Assembly (NCBI GenBank): GCA_004556705.1
Contig: SFGA01000003.1
Span: 48,648-112,647 of the forward strand
Length of the DNA stretch: 64,000 nucleotides
Origin: Ruminococcus sp.
Lineage (GTDB): Bacteria > Bacillota > Clostridia > Oscillospirales > Acutalibacteraceae
Reading direction: 5' to 3'
The notes below the pieces were generated by a model that saw only the letters and a list, made by a program, of their open reading frames with translations, made no database searches and was not told the origin of the DNA. Within the stretch, counting starts at the first letter, position 1; each line of letters starts with the position of its first letter. Made by a program: the position numbers and the translations under genes. Positions 34,506 through 42,743 of this stretch are shown here, piece after piece.

Positions 34506-36400
34506 TGCATGGACCTAATAATTCGGCACATACGCACAAACCGTCCGACACAAAGGGAACGGTAAAGCGGCTTATAAAGTATATCGGTAAGCAGAAAAGC
34601 CTGCTTGTCGGAATGATCGTGTTTGTTATAATCAGCTCCGTTGCAACCGTTATGGCTTCGGTTTTCATTCAGCCGATAGTTGACGATTTGCTCATTCCTG
34701 CGATAGGTCAGGAGTTTTCGTGGGCACTTTTCAAGCCTATTACAAAGATAATTATAATGCTTGTGTGCGCTGCGATAATCGGCGCAGGAGCTTCATACGG
34801 CAAGTCGAGATGCTCGGTTTACCTTACGCAGAAAACGCTTAGGAATTTGAGAAAGGATTTGTTTGACTCGGTAGAGGATTTGCCGATAAACTTTTTCGAT
34901 TCAAGACCTAACGGCGAAATTATGAGCCGCTTCACAAACGACGTCGAGTCGTTAAGAGCGTTTTTGAGTCAGGGACTTACACAGCTTATATCATCTTCGA
35001 TTACCATAATCGGCTCATTTTGCGTTATGCTATATTATAGTTGGAAATTAACTATTCTTGTTGTGCTGATGGTTGCCTTTATGATTTTCCTTGTAAAGGT
35101 GCTCGGTAAAAAGAGCTCGTATTACTTCAAAAAACAGCAAAAGGAATTGGGCGAGGTAAACGGATATATCGAGGAGACTATCGAGGGACAAAAGGTCGTT
35201 AAGGTGTTCAACCATGAGGAAGAGGTTACGGAGCATTTCACACAGATAAATGAGGAGCTTCGCAAGGCTTCAACGGGCGCTAATACCTTTGCGAGTATTC
35301 TTATGCCGCTTATGAACAACCTCTCTTATGTAAACTATGCTATTACTGCGGCTCTCGGCGGTATGCTTGCAGTAAAGGGCTTTATGACACCGGGCGGAAT
35401 TGTGGCTTTCCTTACAAACTCAAGGAACTTTTCACAGCCGATAACTCAGGTTTCACAGCAGTTTAACAATGCCATTGCCGCTATTGCCGGTGCGGAGAGA
35501 ATTTTTGAGTACATTGACGAAAAGCCCGAGGTTGACGACGGCTATGTAACACTTGTTAACGCAAAATTTGACGAAAACGGCGAGCTTTGCGAGTGCGAGG
35601 AGCATACGGGCGTTTGGGCTTGGAAGCATCAGCACACGGCGGACGGCACTGTTACCTATAAGCAGTTAAAGGGCGATGTTGTATTCGAGAATGTTACCTT
35701 TAGCTATGACGGAAAGAAAACCGTGCTCAAAAACATTTCACTTTATGCAAAGCCCGGACAGAAAATCGCTTTAGTCGGCTCTACGGGCGCAGGCAAAACC
35801 ACAATCACAAATCTGCTTAACAGATTTTACGAGATTGATGACGGCAAGATAAGATATGACGGCATTAACATTAAGAAAATCAAGAAAGATGATTTAAGAC
35901 GTTCGCTTTCAATGGTGCTTCAGGATACGCATTTGTTCACGGGTACGGTTGAGGACAACATAAGATACGGCAACCTTAATGCGACACATGAGCAGATTGT
36001 CGAAGCGGCTAAGCTTGCCAACGCACATTCGTTTATTATGTCTCTTGAAAACGGCTATGATACGGTGCTCACGGGAGACGGCGCAAACCTTTCGCAGGGT
36101 CAAAGACAGCTTTTGAGTATCGCAAGAGCAGCGGTTGCTGATCCGCCTGTGCTTGTTCTTGACGAGGCGACAAGCTCTATTGACACAAGAACGGAGAAGC
36201 TCATTGAGCAGGGTACGGATAAGCTTATGCAGGGCAGAACGGTATTTGTCATTGCCCACCGACTTTCGACTGTCCGCAACTCAAACGCAATCATGGTGCT
36301 TGAACACGGCGAAATAATCGAGCGTGGCGACCATGAGGATTTGTTAAAGCAAAAGGGCAGATATTATCAGCTCTATACAGGACAGTTTGAGCTTTCATAA
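34505..36400 (+). CDS. ABC exporter subunit with canonical ATP site
   Basis: A 631-residue half-transporter partnering the previous gene, with start and stop overlapping by one base (TAATG). The membrane domain is followed by an insertion of about 40 acidic and His-containing residues (around 345-385, with CECEEHTGVW) before the ATPase. Walker A GSTGAGKTT, signature LSQGQRQ, Walker B VLVLDEATS and H-loop IAHRLST are all intact. Together with the MarR gene this forms a drug- or peptide-export operon. The substrate is unknown. The Cys/His/Glu-rich insertion is unusual and could bind a metal. Confidence 0.93.
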   Translation: MHGPNNSAHTHKPSDTKGTVKRLIKYIGKQKSLLVGMIVFVIISSVATVMASVFIQPIVDDLLIPAIGQEFSWALFKPITKIIIMLVCAAIIGAGASYGKSRCSVYLTQKTLRNLRKDLFDSVEDLPINFFDSRPNGEIMSRFTNDVESLRAFLSQGLTQLISSSITIIGSFCVMLYYSWKLTILVVLMVAFMIFLVKVLGKKSSYYFKKQQKELGEVNGYIEETIEGQKVVKVFNHEEEVTEHFTQINEELRKASTGANTFASILMPLMNNLSYVNYAITAALGGMLAVKGFMTPGGIVAFLTNSRNFSQPITQVSQQFNNAIAAIAGAERIFEYIDEKPEVDDGYVTLVNAKFDENGELCECEEHTGVWAWKHQHTADGTVTYKQLKGDVVFENVTFSYDGKKTVLKNISLYAKPGQKIALVGSTGAGKTTITNLLNRFYEIDDGKIRYDGINIKKIKKDDLRRSLSMVLQDTHLFTGTVEDNIRYGNLNATHEQIVEAAKLANAHSFIMSLENGYDTVLTGDGANLSQGQRQLLSIARAAVADPPVLVLDEATSSIDTRTEKLIEQGTDKLMQGRTVFVIAHRLSTVRNSNAIMVLEHGEIIERGDHEDLLKQKGRYYQLYTGQFELS

Positions 36401-36413
36401 AATTTTCGGACAG

Positions 36414-36440
36414 GGCGGTAAAGCTTTACCGCCTTGTTGA
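36414..36440 (+). terminator. palindromic hairpin after the exporter operon
   Basis: A perfect 20-base palindrome lies at 36414-36433 (GGCGGTAAAG and its complement), followed by TTGTTG. The T-tract is imperfect. Confidence 0.6.
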
Positions 36441-36513
36441 CATAATACGCTTTATATTTACAAACAAACAGCGCTGTGATAAAATATCAAAAAACTAAAA
36501 TTCAGGTGTAAAT

Positions 36514-37701
36514 ATGGAATATAGATTTTCCGACAGAATTTCATCTCTTCAACCGTCTGCAATCAGAGAAATCTTAAAGGCGACCTCCGACCCGTCGGTA
36601 ATTCCGTTTGCCGCAGGCAATCCCGATGTTGCGGCTTTCCCGATTGACGATGTGAGAAGAATATCCAAAAGAATATTCGATGAAATGCCCGTTACCGCAC
36701 TTCAGTACGGAATAACCGAGGGCTATACGCCGCTGCGTGAGAGAATACGGGAATATGTTAAAAGCTCTAAAAATATCGGCAGAGATTTTGACAGCGTAAT
36801 CATAACCTCGGGCGCTACGCAGATAATGGACCTTACGACTAAGGTTTTCTGCAATTTCGGCGATACCGTGATATGCGAAACACCGTCGTTTATCGGCTCG
36901 CTCAACTGCTTTCGTTCATACGGCTGTAAGCTGAAAGGCGTACCCATTGAGGCTGACGGAATGAATATCGAGGCGCTTGAAAATGCACTTCGTGAAAGTG
37001 AAAATGTCAGGTTTATCTATACGATAACAAACTTCCAAAACCCGTCGGGCGTGACAATGAGCCTTGAAAAAAGGAAGCAGGTCTATGCTCTTGCCAAAAA
37101 ATACGGCGTGCTTATTTTGGAGGATAACCCTTACGGCGATTTGAGAGTTGAGGGCGAGGATATACCGACAATAAAGAGTATGGATGAGGACGGAATAGTC
37201 GTTTACGCAGGTTCGTTTTCAAAAATTCTCGCACCGGGTATCCGTATAGGCTATATCGTTGCACCGTCGGAGATAATCGCAAAAATGACAGTCGGCAAGC
37301 AGGCGGCGGATACACATTCGACAATGTTCTCGCAGATACTTGTTGACGAGTGGATGAAAACCACCGATTTTGAGGCGCATATCGAGAAAATAAGGGGCAT
37401 ATACAGGCGCAAGCTTAATCTTATGTGCTCGCTTATCGATGAAAAGCTCGGAGATTTTGTAAAATACGTTCGTCCCGAGGGCGGCTTGTTCGTGTGGTGC
37501 GAGCTTCCCGAAAATGTTGATATGCTTGACTTTGTAAAGCGTTGCATTGACAATAAGGTGGCGGTCGTTCCCGGTACGGCGTTCACGGTCGAGGACGGCG
37601 AAAAGACTAACTGCTTCAGAATGAATTTCTCAACCCCCACGGATGAAAAAATCGTCGAGGGAATGAATTTGATTGAAAAGGTAAAACAGAGTTATGTATA
37701 A
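36514..37701 (+). CDS. PLP-dependent class I/II aminotransferase (2-aminoadipate/MocR-domain type)
   Basis: A 395-residue fold-type I aminotransferase. The N-terminus has the FAAGNPDVAAFP block, the central part LQYGITEGYTPLRE, the cofactor-contacting ITNFQNPSGV and EDNPYGDLR, and the PLP lysine in AGSFSKILAPGIRIGY. It matches the group that includes LysN and the aminotransferase domains of MocR regulators, but lacks an N-terminal GntR helix-turn-helix, so it is an enzyme rather than a regulator. Substrate unresolved. Its 3' end overlaps the rsmA start by 8 bases, so the two are cotranscribed. Confidence 0.9.
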   Translation: MEYRFSDRISSLQPSAIREILKATSDPSVIPFAAGNPDVAAFPIDDVRRISKRIFDEMPVTALQYGITEGYTPLRERIREYVKSSKNIGRDFDSVIITSGATQIMDLTTKVFCNFGDTVICETPSFIGSLNCFRSYGCKLKGVPIEADGMNIEALENALRESENVRFIYTITNFQNPSGVTMSLEKRKQVYALAKKYGVLILEDNPYGDLRVEGEDIPTIKSMDEDGIVVYAGSFSKILAPGIRIGYIVAPSEIIAKMTVGKQAADTHSTMFSQILVDEWMKTTDFEAHIEKIRGIYRRKLNLMCSLIDEKLGDFVKYVRPEGGLFVWCELPENVDMLDFVKRCIDNKVAVVPGTAFTVEDGEKTNCFRMNFSTPTDEKIVEGMNLIEKVKQSYV

Positions 37702-38557
37702 TCTTTCTGACATAGGAATGGTAAGGTCGATACTTGAAAAGCACGGCTTTACTTTTTCAAAGGCTCTCGGTCAAAACTTTTTGATAAATCCTGCGGTCTG
37801 TCCCGAAATGGCGGAGGAAGCGGTAACGAGTGAAAATGACGGAGTTATCGAAATAGGCGCAGGCGTCGGAGTTTTAACGGCAGAGCTTTGCAAAAGAGCG
37901 AAAAAGGTCGTTTCGATTGAGCTTGACAAAAGACTTTTGCCCGTGCTTGACGAAACGCTTGCGGAATTTGACAATTTTGAAGTCGTAAACGAGGATATAT
38001 TAAAAGTTGATTTGCACGAGCTTATAAAAGAGAAATTTTCTGACTGTGAAAATGTTTCGGTCTGTGCGAATTTGCCGTATTATATCACTTCGCCCGTCAT
38101 AATGAAGCTGCTTGAGGACAAGCTTCCTATAAAGCAGATTATCGTTATGGTGCAGAGAGAGGCGGCGGACAGATTGACAGCACCCGTAGGCTCAAGGGAG
38201 TCGGGGGCTATTACGGTGGCGGTAAATTATTATGCCGAAGCCGAAAAGCTGTTCAATGTTTCAAAAGGCTCGTTTGTTCCGAGCCCTAAGATTGACTCGG
38301 CGGTTATAAGGCTTGCGATTTATGATAAGCCTCCGATTGAAACAAAGGACGAGGAGCTGTTTTTCAGAACCGTTAAGGCTATGTTTATGCAAAGGCGAAA
38401 AACCGCACTCAATTCCGTTTCGGCAGGACTCGGAATACCGAAAGACACGGTGGCTAAGGCTCTTGAAATGACAGGACTTGACGCAAGCGTGAGAGGCGAA
38501 AAGCTGACGCTTTCACAGCTTTGCGAATTTACAAATAATTTGAAAGAGGTAATGTAA
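37694..38557 (+). CDS. rsmA: 16S rRNA (adenine(1518)-N6/adenine(1519)-N6)-dimethyltransferase
   Basis: A 287-residue RsmA/KsgA, which dimethylates two adjacent adenines in the 3' hairpin of 16S rRNA. LGQNFLINP is the family N-terminal motif, SAM motif I is VIEIGAGVGVLT, the catalytic NLPYYITSP follows, and VPSPKIDSAVI with FMQRRKT mark the C-terminal domain. Length is normal. The start overlaps the aminotransferase gene. Confidence 0.97.
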   Translation: MYNLSDIGMVRSILEKHGFTFSKALGQNFLINPAVCPEMAEEAVTSENDGVIEIGAGVGVLTAELCKRAKKVVSIELDKRLLPVLDETLAEFDNFEVVNEDILKVDLHELIKEKFSDCENVSVCANLPYYITSPVIMKLLEDKLPIKQIIVMVQREAADRLTAPVGSRESGAITVAVNYYAEAEKLFNVSKGSFVPSPKIDSAVIRLAIYDKPPIETKDEELFFRTVKAMFMQRRKTALNSVSAGLGIPKDTVAKALEMTGLDASVRGEKLTLSQLCEFTNNLKEVM

Positions 38558-38558
38558 A

Positions 38559-38813
38559 ATGTATTCATATAAGACAAAAGGAACTTGTTCGGGACAGATT
38601 GACGTTGAGCTTGACGGCGATATTATAAAGAGCGTTAAATTCTATGGCGGCTGCAACGGCAACTTGCAGGGAATTTCAAGAATTGTAACAGGCAAGACCG
38701 TTGATGAGGTTGAAAAGGCATTTAAGGGAATTAAATGCGGATTTAAGCAGACCTCTTGCCCCGACCAGCTTGTATGCGCTTTGAGAGAGGCTCAGGCAAA
38801 CGGCGAAAAATAA
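38559..38813 (+). CDS. TSCPD domain protein (TIGR03905 family)
   Basis: An 84-residue protein consisting only of a TSCPD domain, with the defining TSCPDQL motif near residue 66 and the upstream FYGGCNGNLQGISRIV block. Such domains also occur at the C-terminus of B12-dependent ribonucleotide reductases; the free-standing form is of unknown role. Conserved cysteines (GGC, KCG, SCP) suggest metal binding. It follows rsmA by one base and is translationally coupled to it. Confidence 0.9.
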   Translation: MYSYKTKGTCSGQIDVELDGDIIKSVKFYGGCNGNLQGISRIVTGKTVDEVEKAFKGIKCGFKQTSCPDQLVCALREAQANGEK

Positions 38814-38819
38814 TTATTG

Positions 38820-38848
38820 TTGACTTTTAGCGATATAAGGAATATAAT
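38820..38848 (+). promoter_or_regulatory. promoter of the thiT transcript
   Basis: TTGACT (38820-38825) and a perfect TATAAT (38843-38848), spacer 17. It lies immediately upstream of the TPP riboswitch. Confidence 0.85.
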
Positions 38849-38873
38849 CTTTGTCGAAGCCAAGCGAAAAATC

Positions 38874-38965
38874 AATATCAGGGGTGCTGACAGCAGTTGG
38901 CTGAGATGACGGTGTGTTCGTCGAACCCTTAAACCTGATGCGGATAATGCCGCCGTAGGAAGTGT
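38874..38965 (+). promoter_or_regulatory. TPP riboswitch (THI element)
   Basis: The conserved THI-box blocks are all present in order: CAGGGGTGC, GCTGAGATGA, ACCCTTAAACCTGAT and GCGGATAATGCCGCCGTAGG. A terminator hairpin follows (38980-39018), so TPP binding should stop transcription of thiT. The leader to the thiT ATG is about 165 bases. Confidence 0.96.
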
Positions 38966-38979
38966 GAATATTTAATTCT

Positions 38980-39018
38980 GCCTTACGGTATTTGAAGTAT
39001 CGTAAGGCTTAATTTTTT
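38980..39018 (+). terminator. riboswitch expression-platform terminator
   Basis: GCCTTACG (38980-38987) pairs with CGTAAGGC (39001-39008), followed by TTAATTTTTT. It is placed as expected for TPP-induced premature termination. Confidence 0.85.
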
Positions 39019-39039
39019 ATCAAAGGACGGTTTTTCAAA

Positions 39040-39696
39040 ATGAAAAAACAATCAACTGTTAGATTAGTTGAAAGCGCATTGCTTATTGCAATCGCAGCGG
39101 TAATCGAGCTTATTTCAAAGGCTCTCGGTCTTGAATTGCCCTTCGGCGGAACAATCACTCTCGCAAGTATGTTTCCGATCGTGCTCATCGCTTACAAGTA
39201 CGGCACAAAGTGGGGCCTTCTCAGCGGTTTCACTTATTCATTGGTTCAGATGCTTCTCGGTGCTAAGACTGTTTCGGCAATGTTCTTGCCCGGCGACGAT
39301 CAGATGGTGCTTTGGCAGGCAATCTGCATTTGCCTTCTTGACTATGTTCTCGCATACACCTTGCTCGGTCTCGGCGGTATCTTCAAGGGCAAATTCAAAA
39401 AGCCCGCAGCAGAGCTTGCTCTCGGTGCATTTGTTGCATTGCTTCTCCGTTACCTCGTACATATCGTATCGGGTGCAATCTTCTACGGCGCATACGCCGA
39501 GTGGTTCTTCACACAGGAGGGCTTCTACTCAATCGGCGAAAAGATTCTCGGCACATTCTCGGGCTCTTCGCTTGCTATTGCTTACTCAATCTTCTACAAC
39601 GGTCTTTATATGGTTCCCGAAATCATCCTTACTACCGTTGTTGCTGCAATTCTCGGCTCTGTTCCGCAGATTACAGGTCAGAAAAAGGTTAAATAA
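39040..39696 (+). CDS. thiT: thiamine ECF transporter substrate-binding subunit ThiT
   Basis: A 218-residue integral membrane protein with about six hydrophobic segments. It matches the ThiT S-component, with the N-terminal VESALLIAIAAVIELI helix and the PVVLIAYK-like segment (PIVLIAYKYGTKWGLLSG); YAEWFF lies in the thiamine-binding loop. It would capture thiamine and work with a shared ECF energising module not seen here. Control by the upstream TPP riboswitch fits this job. In combination with the broken thiI in this window it suggests reliance on imported thiamine. Confidence 0.96.
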   Translation: MKKQSTVRLVESALLIAIAAVIELISKALGLELPFGGTITLASMFPIVLIAYKYGTKWGLLSGFTYSLVQMLLGAKTVSAMFLPGDDQMVLWQAICICLLDYVLAYTLLGLGGIFKGKFKKPAAELALGAFVALLLRYLVHIVSGAIFYGAYAEWFFTQEGFYSIGEKILGTFSGSSLAIAYSIFYNGLYMVPEIILTTVVAAILGSVPQITGQKKVK

Positions 39697-39717
39697 TAAA
39701 CCGAAAATATTTTATGT

Positions 39718-39753
39718 ATACGCTCCGACTGAAATCGGAGCGTATTCTTTTTT
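39718..39753 (+). terminator. terminator after thiT, also facing the lipoprotein gene
   Basis: ATACGCTCCGA (39718-39728) pairs perfectly with TCGGAGCGTAT (39735-39745), then TCTTTTTTATC. It sits between convergent genes and may serve both strands. Confidence 0.85.
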
Positions 39754-40063
39754 ATCTTGTTGCGTGTGAAACTATATCGCCTGCGCCAGTTACAATATCG
39801 TTTGCAATATCGCCTGCACCCGTTACGACATCTCCTGCAAGGTCGCCTGCACCGGTGATAACCTCGCCGACTCTGTCGCCTACGCCTGTTGCGGCTTCGC
39901 CGATAATATCTCCGCCATTTGTAACGGCGTTTTTCGCACGGTCGCTCATATTGGGCTTTGAAGCTGTGCTGTCAAGCGTGTTTTCCTTGTTTTTACCGCA
40001 GCCGACAAGCACAAGCGCACACAGTAACAGGATTGCCAACAAGATAGGTAATGCTTTTTTCAT
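39752..40063 (-). CDS. small lipoprotein with 11-residue tandem repeats
   Basis: A 103-residue lipoprotein: signal peptide with lipobox LVGC (lipidated Cys near residue 22), a charged linker, then four consecutive 11-residue units of the form (A/I/V)TGxGDxxxxx (for example VTGAGDIANDI). At DNA level this is an imperfect 33-bp tandem repeat. Eleven-residue periodicity usually gives an amphipathic right-handed helix as in apolipoproteins and LEA proteins. The next minus-strand gene upstream is ypeB, 60 bases away, so cotranscription is likely. Function unknown; a spore- or envelope-associated surface helix is possible. Confidence 0.7.
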   Translation of the reverse strand: MKKALPILLAILLLCALVLVGCGKNKENTLDSTASKPNMSDRAKNAVTNGGDIIGEAATGVGDRVGEVITGAGDLAGDVVTGAGDIANDIVTGAGDIVSHATR

Positions 40064-40123
40064 AGCTTTCTCCTTTTTATTCGGACACAGTTATTGTGTC
40101 CCTTTTATTTTTATTTATAACGG

Positions 40124-41467
40124 TTATTTGGTTAAAATTCCGCCGTCGGAATAGAGTAAAAGCAGTATATCGTCCTCCTTTGCGGTCAGAACGTCGATAT
40201 ATACAAGCACCTCTTGTTCGTCGGGCGTTTTGCAATGAAATTCATACGCTGTTTTTTCGGTTTTGTAGTCTGTCGGAATTACCGCAAGGCGAGAGGACAT
40301 AACGGTCAGATAATCGGAAACAGACATTTTAGCCTCATCTGCCGAAATTTTGCTTTGAACGGGAGGTCTGTCCGTGTGATTCATAATATATCCTCTTGCG
40401 TCAAAGGATATAATGTTGCCTGTTTCAAGGCTGACGCTCAGTTTAATAAGGTCGGGATAGCAGATAACACCCTCGTTTTCATAAGCAAAGTTTACGGTGC
40501 AAATTCCGTCCTGCGTTGAATAATAACTCTCTTTCATATTTTCGTAGCCCTTTGCCGAAAGAAAGTTTTTAGCGTTTTCGACTGCCTGTTCGGGAGAAAT
40601 TACGCTTTCGCCTGCGCTTGACGAGCCTAACAGATACAGCACCGCACCGCCTTTTTTACAAACGCTTATATTTATCGAATCGACGAAAAAATTGTACGTT
40701 TCAATAACGCCGTTTGTTTCGCTGTCAAAGCGGAGTGTGCTTTTGTCTATACCGATAAAATCAGAAGCGATTTCCAAAGCTTTTTCCTTTGAAATATCGG
40801 ACTTTCCCTCAAGCGTTTTGGGACTTTGATTTAATATATGGTCGGAAAACGGCCCGTCGTATATCAAGGTCGGATAATCCGTAAGCGTTTGCTCCGCATC
40901 GCTGAACGCCGAGTCTATTTGTACAGATTGGTCGGCACTTTTTTGCAGTGTGCTTCCTGCCTGCTTAAAGCTAACGCTTCCGTTCTCGACACCCTGCGTT
41001 ATCGTGTCAAGCTCCGATAAAAGCTTTTGAGAAATGTCGATAAGCTGTTTTAACTGATTTCGCTCTTCGCTGGTTATTGGCTCTCCGAGCGACAGCTTGC
41101 GGTCAAGAGTCGATACGAACGCACCAACCTGCGAGAGAAATTTGAGCATATTGTCAAGCTGAGTGTCGGAAAGCGGAAGTGCCGAAAGAGAGTTTTTTGC
41201 GCTTGCGGCATCACGAGTCAATGAGATAGCCATTGAGCTTAGCATCGGCGTTGTGTTTGCGTAAAGACCTTTAGTGAGATTCGTGTTTATCGAGGACATA
41301 CACGCTTCAAGCGTTGAAAGGGAACGCTCCGCATCGGCGTTTAGCTGCCTTGAAAGCTCGGACGCTTTTTGAGCGTTTATCACGAACGCCGAAAAAAGCA
41401 CCAAAATAAGCACCGAAGCATAGAGCCTAACCCTTATTTTTCCTCTGCGAGATACCTGATTTTCCAA
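40124..41467 (-). CDS. ypeB: germination protein YpeB
   Basis: A 447-residue YpeB, the inner-membrane partner that localises and stabilises the cortex-lytic enzyme SleB in spores. One membrane helix lies near the N-terminus, followed by a helical N-terminal domain and tandem PepSY-like (YPEB) domains (ISKEKALEIASDFIG, ISPEQAVENAKNFLS, ISADEAKMSVSDYL). I prefer the TTG at 41465-41467 because GAGAGGTG lies 6 bases upstream; an ATG 48 bases earlier (41515) has no ribosome site. Unlike in Bacillus, no sleB gene is adjacent. Its presence is good evidence that the organism forms spores. Confidence 0.92.
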   Translation of the reverse strand: MENQVSRRGKIRVRLYASVLILVLFSAFVINAQKASELSRQLNADAERSLSTLEACMSSINTNLTKGLYANTTPMLSSMAISLTRDAASAKNSLSALPLSDTQLDNMLKFLSQVGAFVSTLDRKLSLGEPITSEERNQLKQLIDISQKLLSELDTITQGVENGSVSFKQAGSTLQKSADQSVQIDSAFSDAEQTLTDYPTLIYDGPFSDHILNQSPKTLEGKSDISKEKALEIASDFIGIDKSTLRFDSETNGVIETYNFFVDSINISVCKKGGAVLYLLGSSSAGESVISPEQAVENAKNFLSAKGYENMKESYYSTQDGICTVNFAYENEGVICYPDLIKLSVSLETGNIISFDARGYIMNHTDRPPVQSKISADEAKMSVSDYLTVMSSRLAVIPTDYKTEKTAYEFHCKTPDEQEVLVYIDVLTAKEDDILLLLYSDGGILTK

Positions 41468-41534
41468 ATTCTTCACCTCTCGAATATATTTTGTAAATTT
41501 TTTATAAATATACATAAAACATTTGTTTATTTGT

Positions 41535-41563
41535 TTGCCAAATAAAGAGTCATGGTGTATAAT
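41535..41563 (+). promoter_or_regulatory. promoter of the cysteine desulfurase operon
   Basis: TTGCCA (41535-41540) and TATAAT (41558-41563), 17-base spacer, in the gap between divergent ypeB and the desulfurase gene. Confidence 0.7.
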
Positions 41564-41601
41564 ATAAAGTCAGAAAAGTGTAATTTGGAGGAGAATGGTT
41601 T

Positions 41602-42732
41602 TTGGAAGCTTATCTTGATAACAGCGCAACGACAAAGCCTTGTAAAAGGGCTTGCGAGGCGGCTTTGAGGACAATGGAAAATGATTTCGGAAATCCGTCG
41701 TCTCTTCATAAAAAAGGCTTTGACGCAATGCAAATTCTTGAAAGTGCAAGAGGTGTAATCGCAAAGAGCCTCGGCGTTGACCCTGAGAGGATATTTTTCA
41801 CTCCGAGCGGAACGGTCGCAAACAACACGGCGATATTCGGTGCGGTTGAGCTTATGAAACGAAAGGGCAACAAAATCGTTACAACGGCATTTGAGCACCC
41901 GAGCGTTGCAAGATGTATGGATAAGCTTGAACAATCGGGTTTTGAGGTTGTCAGAATCGCACCCGACGAAAGCGGAAATATCTCCGAGGAGGCTTTTCAA
42001 AACGCTATTGACGAAAAGACTGTTCTTGTAAGCCTTATGGCAGTGAATAACGAGGTCGGAACAGTTCTTCCCTTTGATAAAATAAAGCGGATAATCAAAC
42101 GCAAAAAATCGCCTGCACTTTTGCACGTAGACTGTGTTCAGGGATATATGAAATTACCCGTCAAGCCCGAAAGGTGCGGAATTGACCTTATGAGCGTCAG
42201 CGCACATAAGATTCACGCCTTAAAGGGCAGCGGCGCTTTGTACATAGCGAACGGCGTAAGAATAAAGCCTTATGTACTCGGCGGCGGTCAGGAAAACAAC
42301 ATTTGCTCCGGCACGCAGGCTATGCCGAACATTGCGGCGTTTTCCGCTGCGGTTGAGGAGCTTGCGGATATTGAAAAAAGACTTGAAAAGGTTACTTCGC
42401 TCAATGAATATTTCAAAAGCGAGCTTGAAAAGATTGACGGTGTTAAAATAAATTCCCCCGACAACGCTTTGCCGTATATTATCAACGCTTCAATCGGTGC
42501 TGTGCCGTCTCAGGTGTCTGTAAACTACCTATCTTCAAGGGGCGTTTATGTGTCGGCAGGCTCAGCTTGCTCAAAGGGGCACAGAAGCGACGTGCTTGTA
42601 TCGATGGGCTTGTCGCCCGAACGCATTGACAGCGCAATAAGGCTCAGTATGTCCTATGAAACAACAAAGGAAGAAATTGATTATGCTCTCTCGGCTATAA
42701 AATCGTGCCTTTCGGAGCTTTCAAAAAAATAA
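41602..42732 (+). CDS. cysteine desulfurase (IscS/NifS family)
   Basis: A 376-residue PLP enzyme releasing sulfur from cysteine. YLDNSATTKP is the family N-terminus, the PLP lysine is in SVSAHKIHALKGSGAL, and the persulfide cysteine in SAGSACSKGHRS. TTG start at 41602 after TTTGGAGGAG. It lies 11 bases before thiI, so it is almost certainly the dedicated sulfur donor for ThiI (4-thiouridine in tRNA and thiazole of thiamine), as in the NifZ-ThiI pair of Bacillus, rather than the main iron-sulfur cluster desulfurase. Motifs are intact. Confidence 0.94.
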   Translation: MEAYLDNSATTKPCKRACEAALRTMENDFGNPSSLHKKGFDAMQILESARGVIAKSLGVDPERIFFTPSGTVANNTAIFGAVELMKRKGNKIVTTAFEHPSVARCMDKLEQSGFEVVRIAPDESGNISEEAFQNAIDEKTVLVSLMAVNNEVGTVLPFDKIKRIIKRKKSPALLHVDCVQGYMKLPVKPERCGIDLMSVSAHKIHALKGSGALYIANGVRIKPYVLGGGQENNICSGTQAMPNIAAFSAAVEELADIEKRLEKVTSLNEYFKSELEKIDGVKINSPDNALPYIINASIGAVPSQVSVNYLSSRGVYVSAGSACSKGHRSDVLVSMGLSPERIDSAIRLSMSYETTKEEIDYALSAIKSCLSELSKK

Positions 42733-42743
42733 AGGAAGAAAAA

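Noticed and set aside
39714..40154. 146-codon plus-strand frame rich in SPAPVTTSP
   Set aside because: It is the mirror of the 33-bp repeats in the minus-strand lipoprotein gene, which has a signal peptide, lipobox and start.
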